From NCBI GenBank assembly GCA_009920875.1, contig RFZE01000087.1:1-6301 (forward strand): 6,301 bases of DNA. The letters are read 5' to 3'. Under the pieces are notes generated by a model that was not told the origin of the DNA, did not search any database, and saw only the letters and a program-made list of their open reading frames with translations. A program made the position numbers and the translations under genes. Source of the stretch: Alphaproteobacteria bacterium (lineage in GTDB: Bacteria; Pseudomonadota; Alphaproteobacteria; RS24). This document shows, one piece after another, positions 1 through 5,639 of this stretch (within the stretch, counting starts at the first letter, position 1; the number at the start of each line of letters is the position of its first letter).

Positions 1-1
1 A

Positions 2-937
2 TATATTTTCGATTATGGCTGGGCCGATGCGTTTCATCGCGCCGGCGGTAATTATTACCCGAAGCTGCTTTGCGCCGTGCCTTTCACCCCTACCGGTGGG
101 CGGCGCTTGCTGGTGCGCGACGGGCCCAATGCGGCGGGTTATGAGGCCAGCCTTTTGGCCGGAAGCCTGACGCTGCTCGACAAGCTGCAAAGCTCATCGC
201 TGCATATTAATTTCCTGCCCGAAGACAGTTGGGCACAGCTTGGACAGCAAGGCTTTTTGCAACGCACCGACCAGCAATTTCACTGGATGAATGACGATTA
301 TGCGAGCTTTGATGATTTCCTTGAGGCACTGGCCTCGCGTAAGCGCAAGAATTTGCGTAAAGAGCGCGCCAAAGCATTGGAAAACGGTATTGAAGTGGAA
401 TGGCTGACGGGCAGCGAGTTGACCGAGAGCCATTGGGACGCGTTTTTTCATTTCTATATGGATACCGGCCAGCGCAAATGGGGCACGCCCTATCTGACGC
501 GCAGCTTTTTCTCGATGATAAACGAAACCATGCCCGATGACATTTTGCTGATTATGGCCAAGCGCGACAGCGATTATATTGCCGGTGCGCTGAACTTTAT
601 CGGCGGCGATACGCTATTCGGGCGCAATTGGGGGTGCATTGAAGACCATCCGTTTCTGCATTTCGAGTTGTGCTATTACCAAGCCATTGATTTCGCCATT
701 AAGCGCGGTCTGAAGCGCGTTGAGGCAGGCGCACAGGGCACGCATAAGCTGGCGCGCGGATATGTGCCCCATCGCACCTATTCGGCGCATTACATCGCTC
801 ATGCGGGGCTGCGTGAAGCGGTCGGCAACTATCTTGAAAGCGAACGGCAATATGTGGACAATGATATCGCCGTTTTGAGCAATCACACGCCGTTTCGAAA
901 AACCGCAAATGAGGGGGAAGACCATGATCAAACTTGA
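2..937 (+). CDS. DUF482 / GNAT-fold acyltransferase-like protein (FemAB-like), 5' end outside the window
   Basis: The frame is open from the left edge, so this is the C-terminal 311 residues of a longer protein; the GTG at 77 is internal. The family (DUF482, annotated as GNAT-like or 'peptidoglycan biosynthesis/recognition') has a FemAB-like acyltransferase fold, and its substrate is not established. Visible family hallmarks are YIFDYGWADAF at the very start, followed by YYPKL and VPFTP, a basic RKRKNLRKERAKA segment in the middle, FYMDTGQRKWGTPYLTRSFF, and near the end FELCYYQAIDFAIKRG followed by VEAGAQGTHKLARGY. No signal peptide or membrane segment is seen in the part present, so it is probably cytoplasmic. 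The stop lies 14 bases inside the following HIT gene, which suggests co-transcription and translational coupling. Family assignment is confident; the biochemical role is not. Confidence 0.88.
   Translation, partial: YIFDYGWADAFHRAGGNYYPKLLCAVPFTPTGGRRLLVRDGPNAAGYEASLLAGSLTLLDKLQSSSLHINFLPEDSWAQLGQQGFLQRTDQQFHWMNDDYASFDDFLEALASRKRKNLRKERAKALENGIEVEWLTGSELTESHWDAFFHFYMDTGQRKWGTPYLTRSFFSMINETMPDDILLIMAKRDSDYIAGALNFIGGDTLFGRNWGCIEDHPFLHFELCYYQAIDFAIKRGLKRVEAGAQGTHKLARGYVPHRTYSAHYIAHAGLREAVGNYLESERQYVDNDIAVLSNHTPFRKTANEGEDHDQT
911..917 (+). promoter_or_regulatory. Ribosome binding site of the HIT gene
   Basis: A purine-rich GAGGGGG lies six bases before the ATG at 924. It lies just after an in-frame ATG at 909, which therefore has no room for this signal. 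This favours 924 as the start. The site is inside the end of the preceding coding region, as expected for coupled genes. Confidence 0.6.
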
Positions 938-1355
938 TGACGCCTATGACGAAAACAATATTTTCGCCAAAATTTTGCGCGGCGAGATTCCCAATATCAC
1001 GCTTTATGAAGATGATAAAACACTGGCCTTTATGGATATCATGCCGCAAGCCACCGGCCATTGTTTGGTCATCCCCAAAGAGCCTGCCGTGACCTTTCTC
1101 GACCTGTCAGAAGACAGCGCGGCGGCGGTGATGGCGACGGCAAAAAAAGTAGCCGCCGCCGTGGTCAAAGCCATGGACGCGCCGGGCTTTATGATGGCGC
1201 AGCTAAACAGTTCTGCCGCCGGTCAATCAGTGCCTCATTATCATATGCATATATTGCCGCGCCATGACGGTCTGGAATTGAAATTCCATGCGCGCGAGCC
1301 GGAAGATATGGCGGTGCTGAATGACACGGCGGAGAAAATCCGCGCGCAACTATAA
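924..1355 (+). CDS. HIT family nucleotide-binding protein (HINT-like hydrolase)
   Basis: A 143-residue histidine-triad protein. The family binds nucleotides and cleaves phosphoramidate or phosphoanhydride bonds (AMP-lysine-type substrates, dinucleoside polyphosphates) in the cytoplasm, using the middle histidine of the triad as nucleophile. The motif HYHMHIL is at residues 105-111 (H105, H107, H109). Upstream are the usual IFAKILRGEIP segment (13-23), the aspartate in FMDIMPQATGH, and NSSAAGQSVPH leading into the triad. The length is normal for a bacterial HIT protein. The start at 924 is chosen over 909 because of the GAGGGGG just before it and because MIKLDDAYDENNIF resembles other family starts. 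It overlaps the DUF482 gene by 14 bases, so it probably belongs to the same operon. Its stop is only three bases from the clpA stop on the other strand. The specific substrate cannot be told from sequence. Confidence 0.92.
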   Translation: MIKLDDAYDENNIFAKILRGEIPNITLYEDDKTLAFMDIMPQATGHCLVIPKEPAVTFLDLSEDSAAAVMATAKKVAAAVVKAMDAPGFMMAQLNSSAAGQSVPHYHMHILPRHDGLELKFHAREPEDMAVLNDTAEKIRAQL

Positions 1356-1358
1356 GAT

Positions 1359-2195
1359 TTAATTGACCTTTTCAGACGGCTTGCCAGTTTTCTTGCCGGG
1401 CTTGTCGTCTTTATATTTGAAAGTCAGCTTCTTATCCTTGCTGAGATCGACCGTCACCAAACCGCCGCCTTTCAATTGACCGAACAATAATTCATCGGCC
1501 AGCGGCTTTTTGATGTTTTCTTGAATAATGCGCGCCATTGGCCGCGCCCCCATTTGCGGGTCGTAACCTTCTTCGACTAGCCAATCCATTGCCTTTTTCG
1601 ACACTTCGATAATGACATTGCGGTCGGAAAGCTGCATTTCCAATTCGAGAATAAACTTCTCGACCACGCGGACAACAACCTCCGACGGCAGATTGGAAAA
1701 CGGCACCACCGCATCCAAGCGATTACGAAACTCCGGCGTGAACATGCGGTTAATCGCTTCCGTGTCCTCGCCTTCGCGGCGCACGCGGCCAAAGCCCATC
1801 GGCTCTTTTGCCATATCGGAAGCACCGGCATTGGTCGTCATAATGAGAATGACATTGCGGAAATCAACCTTGCGACCATTGGCATCGGTCAGGCTGCCAT
1901 GGTCCATCACTTGCAGCAGCACATTGAACAAATCAGGGTGTGCTTTTTCAATCTCGTCGAGCAGCAACACGCAATGCGGGTTCTGGTCAACGCCATCGGT
2001 CAGCAAACCGCCTTGGTCATAGCCGACATAGCCGGGAGGTGCGCCAAGCAAGCGCGATACGGTATGGCGCTCCATATATTCCGACATATCAAAGCGCAGC
2101 AATTCTACCCCCATAGCGGAAGCCAGTTGGCGCGCCACTTCGGTTTTGCCGACACCGGTCGGGCCGGAGAACAAATAGCTGCCAATCGGTTTTTC
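1359..2195 (-). pseudogene. clpA: ClpA C-terminal part (second AAA+ domain), out of frame with its N-terminal part
   Basis: These 278 residues carry the ClpA D2 ATPase module, which drives substrate unfolding into ClpP. They start at EKPIGSYLF. Visible are Walker A GPTGVGKT about ten residues in, FDMSEYMERHTVSRLLGAPPG, Walker B VLLLDEIEKAH, the sensor-1 region MTTNAGAS, the arginine-finger segment FTPEFRNRLD, and sensor-2 DPQMGARPMAR. The ClpP-docking tripeptide is MGF, in the segment KEPMGFGRV; most relatives have IGF or IGL there. The C-terminus has a lysine-rich tail. This frame is +1 to the upstream clpA frame and is joined to it only through a lesion at about 2196. The frame stays open back to 2270, but those residues are not ClpA-like, and no plausible start or ribosome binding site exists at the domain boundary. 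So it is not a stand-alone gene. It is either a broken clpA or a sequence error. Confidence 0.88.
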
Positions 2196-3897
2196 CGCGC
2201 AATCCGGCGCGCGACAATTTGATGGAAGCCGCCAACGCAGCAATCGCTTCGTCTTGTCCGAACACCACACGCTTCAGCGTAACATCGAGGCCCTTCAACT
2301 TCTCCGTATCGTCTTTGGAAACGGTTTTCGGCGGTATCCGCGCCATGGTGGCAATGGTCGCCTCAATATCTTTCACACTGACGGTCTTTTTGCGCTTCGA
2401 TGCGGGCAGCAACATTTGCGACGCACCGACTTCGTCAATCACGTCAATCGCCTTATCCGGCAATTTACGGTCGGCCATATAGCGTGATGACAATTCAACC
2501 GCCGCTTTGAGCGCTTCATTGGTATAACGAATGGCGTGGAAATCTTCAAAATAGCTTTTCAGCCCTTGCAGAATTTTAATGGTATCGGGCACGCTCGGCT
2601 CATTAACATCAATCTTCTGGAAGCGGCGCGCCAGCGCACGGTCTTTTTCGAAATGCTGACGGAATTCTTTGTAAGTCGTCGAGCCCATGCATCGCAGACC
2701 ACCGCTTTGCAGCGCCGGTTTCAACAGATTTGAGGCATCCATCGCCCCGCCAGAAGTTGCCCCCGCGCCGATGACGGTATGAATTTCATCAATGAAAAGA
2801 ACCGCTTCCGGCATATCTTCGAGTTCAGACATGACCTGCTTTAAGCGTTCTTCAAAATCACCGCGATAACGTGTGCCGGCCAGCAACACGCCCATATCAA
2901 GCGAATAAATGATATTATCGGCCAGCACATCGGGCACATCGCCCTCGATAATTTTGCGTGCCAGACCTTCGGCAATAGCCGTTTTGCCGACACCCGGATC
3001 ACCGACCAAAAGCGGATTGTTTTTATTGCGACGACACAATATTTGAATGGCGCGCGCCACTTCTTTCGAGCGACCGATAAGCGGGTCAACCTTGCCGTCG
3101 CGCGCTTTCTCATTGAGATTGACGCAATAAGCAGCCAGCGCCTCGCCATCGGGCACGCCGTGGCCTTCTTCGCCCAAATCGGCAGCGCCTTCAACCGATC
3201 GCATTTCCGCCTTACCCGGTTTTTTGGCAACGCCGTGCGAAATGAAATTAACCGCGTCATAGCGCGTCATTTCTTGCTCTTGCAAGAAATAGGCCGCGTG
3301 GCTCTCGCGCTCGGCAAACATGGCGACCAGCACATTGGCACCCGTTACCTCATCGCGGCCAGAGCTTTGCACATGAATGACAGCGCGTTGAATGACGCGC
3401 TGAAAACCGGCTGTCGGCTTGCAATCTTCATCATCTTCAATGACCAGACCGGTCAGCTCATTATCGATGTAATTGGTCAGATTGTTTTGCAGAACGCCAA
3501 TATCAACACCGCAGGCTTCCATCACGGCAATGGCATCGACATCTTCTGTCAGCGCCAAAAGCAAATGCTCCAAAGTCGAATATTCATGACTGCGGTCATT
3601 GGCCAGCACCAGCGCGCGGTGCACATAGGTAAACACACCACAAATACCGACACCATTCTGGTGCACATGCAGCATGATTTTGGTTGCATCTTCGGCACTC
3701 TTAGAAAAAAACCTCTGTAAAACGTAAATAACAAATTCCATCGGCGTGTAATCATCATTCAGCAGCAACACTTTATACATGGCAGGCTTTTGCGTCTTGG
3801 CGCGCGTCAGCGTCACCGTGCCGGTGCCGCCATCATCGTCTTTGCCGCCGGATTTTTTATCCTGCATGCTTATTCTGTATTCATCAGGAATCATCAT
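2089..3897 (-). CDS. clpA: Open frame fusing truncated ClpS to ClpA N-domain and first AAA+ domain; ends after a frameshift
   Basis: A continuous 602-residue frame. Residues 1-91 are ClpS without its C-terminal third. From residue 92 it is ClpA lacking its first ~12 residues: N-domain repeats ~93-220 (HEYSTLEHLLLALTED, KPTAGFQRVIQRAVIHVQSS), a linker, then the D1 ATPase with NPLLVGDPGVGKT (Walker A 299-306), VLFIDEIH (Walker B 366-371), GSTTYKEF, and FEKDRALARRFQ. Homology runs to FGQDEAIAALAASIKLSRAGLR at residue 567. The last 35 residues are out of frame and end at a stop at 2089. The true D2 domain continues in another frame from 2195. Summed over both frames, ClpA has ~754 residues, close to the usual ~760. 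ClpA forms a hexamer that unfolds proteins and feeds them to ClpP. As written, the product would lack D2 and the ClpP loop and be inactive for proteolysis. Conservation elsewhere is high, so the damage is recent or artefactual. Confidence 0.85.
   Translation of the reverse strand: MMIPDEYRISMQDKKSGGKDDDGGTGTVTLTRAKTQKPAMYKVLLLNDDYTPMEFVIYVLQRFFSKSAEDATKIMLHVHQNGVGICGVFTYVHRALVLANDRSHEYSTLEHLLLALTEDVDAIAVMEACGVDIGVLQNNLTNYIDNELTGLVIEDDEDCKPTAGFQRVIQRAVIHVQSSGRDEVTGANVLVAMFAERESHAAYFLQEQEMTRYDAVNFISHGVAKKPGKAEMRSVEGAADLGEEGHGVPDGEALAAYCVNLNEKARDGKVDPLIGRSKEVARAIQILCRRNKNNPLLVGDPGVGKTAIAEGLARKIIEGDVPDVLADNIIYSLDMGVLLAGTRYRGDFEERLKQVMSELEDMPEAVLFIDEIHTVIGAGATSGGAMDASNLLKPALQSGGLRCMGSTTYKEFRQHFEKDRALARRFQKIDVNEPSVPDTIKILQGLKSYFEDFHAIRYTNEALKAAVELSSRYMADRKLPDKAIDVIDEVGASQMLLPASKRKKTVSVKDIEATIATMARIPPKTVSKDDTEKLKGLDVTLKRVVFGQDEAIAALAASIKLSRAGLRGKTDWQLFVLRPDRCRQNRSGAPTGFRYGGRIAAL
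3625..3897 (-). pseudogene. clpS: ClpS N-degron adaptor, 3' truncated and fused in frame to clpA
   Basis: ClpS recognises N-terminal Leu, Phe, Tyr or Trp and hands the protein to ClpA. The acidic/glycine-rich N-terminal tail leads into YKVLLLNDDYTPMEF (residues 41-55), with the pocket residues N47, D48, D49, T51, P52 and M53, and then IMLHVHQNG with the pocket histidine H79. Homology stops after GICGVFTY (residue 91). The usual EVAETK continuation, the last helix and the last strand (~28 residues) are missing, and ClpA sequence follows directly. The pocket residues survive but the fold is incomplete. The start is uncertain: ATGs at 3897 and 3894 have only an AAGG 12-15 bases upstream, while ATG 3867 (MQDKKSGG) matches the usual protein start better but has a poor ribosome site. 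Normally clpS and clpA are separate adjacent genes in this order. Confidence 0.82.
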
Positions 3898-3969
3898 GTT
3901 CCAATGTTACCTTGCTCGCCCCAGCTTCATCAAGAGAAACAACACCTGTGAGGAATCTAAGCGGCTGCG

Positions 3970-3998
3970 TTCCCAAAGCAAATCAGGCTTGCTACAAT
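3970..3998 (+). promoter_or_regulatory. Weak sigma-70-like promoter candidate for the carboxypeptidase gene
   Basis: TTCCCA at 3970-3975 and TACAAT at 3993-3998 are separated by 17 bases and match the consensus at four and five of six positions. Transcription would start near 4005, which would put the Shine-Dalgarno at the very 5' end of the message. That makes the call doubtful. Confidence 0.22.
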
Positions 3999-4002
3999 GG
4001 CC

Positions 4003-4011
4003 GGAGAAGGA
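4003..4011 (+). promoter_or_regulatory. Ribosome binding site that fixes the GTG start of the carboxypeptidase
   Basis: GGAGAAGGA lies eight bases before the GTG at 4020. It is the best Shine-Dalgarno in the window. It decides against upstream in-frame starts (as far back as 3912), whose extra residues look random and would hide the signal peptide. Confidence 0.72.
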
Positions 4012-4019
4012 GCGATTCC

Positions 4020-5171
4020 GTGTTTCGATTAAAACTTGCAATAGGGGTGATAAGCCTATGTTTTACATGGAGTTTTACCGATTCAGCGCGCGCTACCCAA
4101 TTCTCCTCTATTGTCATTGACGCGACAACCGGGCGCACCCTGCATCAATATCGCGCCAATCAGCAGCGTTATCCGGCCAGTCTCGCCAAAATGATGACCC
4201 TTTATATGATGCTTGAAGAAATCGAACAGGGTCGCATGAAGCCGGACACGAAAATTCGCGTCTCGCGTCAAGCATCGCACCAGCCACCGAGCAAATTGGG
4301 CTTGCGCTATCGCTCAACCATCAGCGCGCGCGACGCCATGCATGCGCTGATTGTCAAATCGGCCAATGATGTCGCCTATGCAGTGGCGGAACATATTGCC
4401 GGTTCAGAGGCCAAATTCGCCCGCCGCATGACCGGCAAGGCGCGCCAATTAGGCCTTTACGATACACGCTTCACCAATGCGTCGGGGCTGTATCACTGGC
4501 GTCAGCAAACGACAGCGCGCGATATGGCACGATTGGCGGCTTTGCTGCTTGAACGCTTTCCGCATTTTGAGACCGTCTGGCGGCTGCGCGAGTTTGATTA
4601 TGGCGGCAAAACCTATGTCAGCCACAATCGGCTGCTCAATCGCCTCTACGGCGCTATGGGCATGAAAACCGGCTATATTCGGGCTTCCGGCTATAATTTG
4701 GCGACAGCCGTGCAGCGCGACGACAAGCGGGTCATTATTGTCGTTTTGGGTAGCGATTCACCACAATCGCGCGACCGTCGTGTCACGGCTTTGGCAGAAC
4801 GCAGTCTGCCGCGCGCGCAAGCCAAAGCTGAGGCCACATTTAGTGCGGCTCAGCGCAATCTCGCCGCCGCATGGCTTAACAAACCGGCTTCTGCTTTGCT
4901 CGCCAAATCAGGGCAAGCCAATGAGGCGCAAAGCTGGAAAATCCAGGTCGGCGCATTCGCTGCCTCCAACCATGCGCTCAGCCAATTGAAGCGGGTACGC
5001 CGTGTTTTGGGCACGCACCTCGAAATGGCCGAAGAGAGCACAGAGCCGATTGAGAAAAACGGCAAACGGATTTATCGTGCCCGCTTCGCCAATTTGTCTG
5101 AACCCCAAGCATTTGAATTATGCGACAAGCTGCGCGACGTCACGCCCAATTGCCTGCCCATTGGTCCTTAA
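4020..5171 (+). CDS. Secreted D-alanyl-D-alanine carboxypeptidase (peptidase S11) with C-terminal SPOR domain
   Basis: A 383-residue penicillin-binding protein of the DacA/DacF type. It removes the terminal D-alanine from peptidoglycan pentapeptides in the periplasm. The start is GTG, supported by GGAGAAGGA eight bases upstream. The signal peptide is FRLKLAIGVISLCFTWSF with an Ala-Arg-Ala site, so cleavage is likely after residue 25. The catalytic motifs are all present: S54-L-A-K57, S114-A-N116, K216-T-G218. After the catalytic domain (to ~245) comes an alanine-rich linker rather than the beta-rich domain of E. coli PBP5, then SWKIQVGAFAASNHALSQL opening a SPOR-like domain (~305-383). SPOR domains bind glycan stripped of stem peptides at the septum, so septal targeting is inferred. 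No membrane-anchoring helix is seen at the C-terminus. It is divergent from clpS and convergent with the J-protein gene. Confidence 0.93.
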   Translation: MFRLKLAIGVISLCFTWSFTDSARATQFSSIVIDATTGRTLHQYRANQQRYPASLAKMMTLYMMLEEIEQGRMKPDTKIRVSRQASHQPPSKLGLRYRSTISARDAMHALIVKSANDVAYAVAEHIAGSEAKFARRMTGKARQLGLYDTRFTNASGLYHWRQQTTARDMARLAALLLERFPHFETVWRLREFDYGGKTYVSHNRLLNRLYGAMGMKTGYIRASGYNLATAVQRDDKRVIIVVLGSDSPQSRDRRVTALAERSLPRAQAKAEATFSAAQRNLAAAWLNKPASALLAKSGQANEAQSWKIQVGAFAASNHALSQLKRVRRVLGTHLEMAEESTEPIEKNGKRIYRARFANLSEPQAFELCDKLRDVTPNCLPIGP

Positions 5172-5200
5172 TTGGGGGCCCCTAATTATTGGCCCTTAAT
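5170..5200. terminator. Inverted and direct repeats between convergent stops, possible bidirectional terminator
   Basis: The 24 bases between the two stop codons include aattgggggcccctaatt (5170-5187), which is self-complementary apart from one G-T pair. An alternative hairpin pairs 5171-5180 with 5191-5200 (ten pairs, two of them G-U, ten-base loop). There is no clear U-tract on either strand, so termination is plausible but not shown. Confidence 0.35.
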
Positions 5201-5639
5201 CGCCTAGAAGAATATCGCGCGCCTCATTAAGCCGCGCTGCCAGCCAATCCGTGCCACCTTGATCGGGGTGATTTTTGACAATCAGCGCCTTATAAGCCGC
5301 TTCAATGTCGATTTCGCTTGCGCCTTCTTCAAGCCCCAAAATATCCAGCGCTTCGGCGCGCGACATGGCTTGTTTGGGCGATTGCGCGGGCGGCGGCGCG
5401 CTCGCCCTGATTTGCCGCGCCAATAAATAAGCGCGCATGCCCCATAGCGCCAAAGCACCGGCCGGTGCAGCCAGCCCATAGCGACCGGCAATGGCAAAGA
5501 TAATCACCGCCGTAGCCGCGAGAATGAAAATAAACGCCAATGCCGTCAGCTTAAGGTTGCGCGCCGTCATTCGGGTGACCAGCATAATCAGCAATATGCC
5601 GACCAACAGCAGCGCAACGCCAAGCCCCAGAAAGCCCAT
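5196..5639 (-). CDS. Membrane-anchored J-domain protein (TIM14/Pam18-like C-terminal J domain)
   Basis: A 147-residue protein. Hydrophobic stretches at about 3-21, 31-51 and 54-74 suggest two or three inner-membrane helices, with basic residues R23, R27 and K30 between the first two. A proline-rich linker (82-88) leads to a short J domain (93-147): SRAEALDILGLEEGAS, AAYKALIVKNHPDQGGT with the HPD motif at 124-126, and LNEARDILLGD. HPD stimulates the ATPase of an Hsp70, so it would recruit DnaK to the cytoplasmic face of the membrane; the client is unknown. The J domain is at the very C-terminus and lacks zinc-finger and substrate-binding domains, as in mitochondrial TIM14. The start is ATG at 5639, with AGAAGAGG seven bases upstream; a TTG at 5642 is a weaker choice. 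The ATG shares one base with the mipZ stop, so translation is probably coupled to mipZ. Confidence 0.88.
   Translation of the reverse strand: MGFLGLGVALLLVGILLIMLVTRMTARNLKLTALAFIFILAATAVIIFAIAGRYGLAAPAGALALWGMRAYLLARQIRASAPPPAQSPKQAMSRAEALDILGLEEGASEIDIEAAYKALIVKNHPDQGGTDWLAARLNEARDILLGD

Larger units (their letters stand above)
3888..4084. promoter_or_regulatory. Cluster of four GANTC (CcrM-type) methylation sites at a divergent promoter region
   Basis: GANTC sites begin at 3888, 3953, 4014 and 4080, with start-to-start distances of 65, 61 and 66 bases. They cover the first codons of clpS, the intergenic region, the gap between ribosome site and GTG of the carboxypeptidase, and its signal peptide region. 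By eye I found only two others in the whole window (986 and 4755). In alphaproteobacteria CcrM methylates GANTC, and hemimethylation can tie promoters to the replication cycle through GcrA. A regulatory role here is inference. The 122 bases between the two starts hold no other convincing operator, and no good sigma-70 promoter was seen on the clpS side. Confidence 0.45.

Noticed and set aside
77..79. GTG as start of the DUF482 gene
   Set aside because: Family-specific sequence continues in frame upstream to the window edge, so the real start is outside.
2185..2200. Programmed +1 frameshifting or transcript slippage at the A5 run as a way to make full-length ClpA
   Set aside because: There is no in-frame stop or known +1 slip motif at the site, and A5 is short for polymerase slippage. 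Relatives appear to carry two extra residues here, which points to a small deletion. A read check would settle it.
3043..3720. Long plus-strand open frame (225 residues) opposite clpA
   Set aside because: It lies wholly antisense to well-conserved ClpA/ClpS coding sequence, has no recognisable domain, and is an expected shadow of the clpA codon pattern.
3858..3990. Sigma-70 promoter for clpS on the minus strand
   Set aside because: Several half-matches exist (for example TTGATG with TAACAT), but the best would leave almost no leader; none is better than chance.
3912..4019. Upstream in-frame extension of the carboxypeptidase (36 residues)
   Set aside because: The residues look non-coding and would bury the signal peptide; a strong ribosome binding site points to the GTG at 4020.
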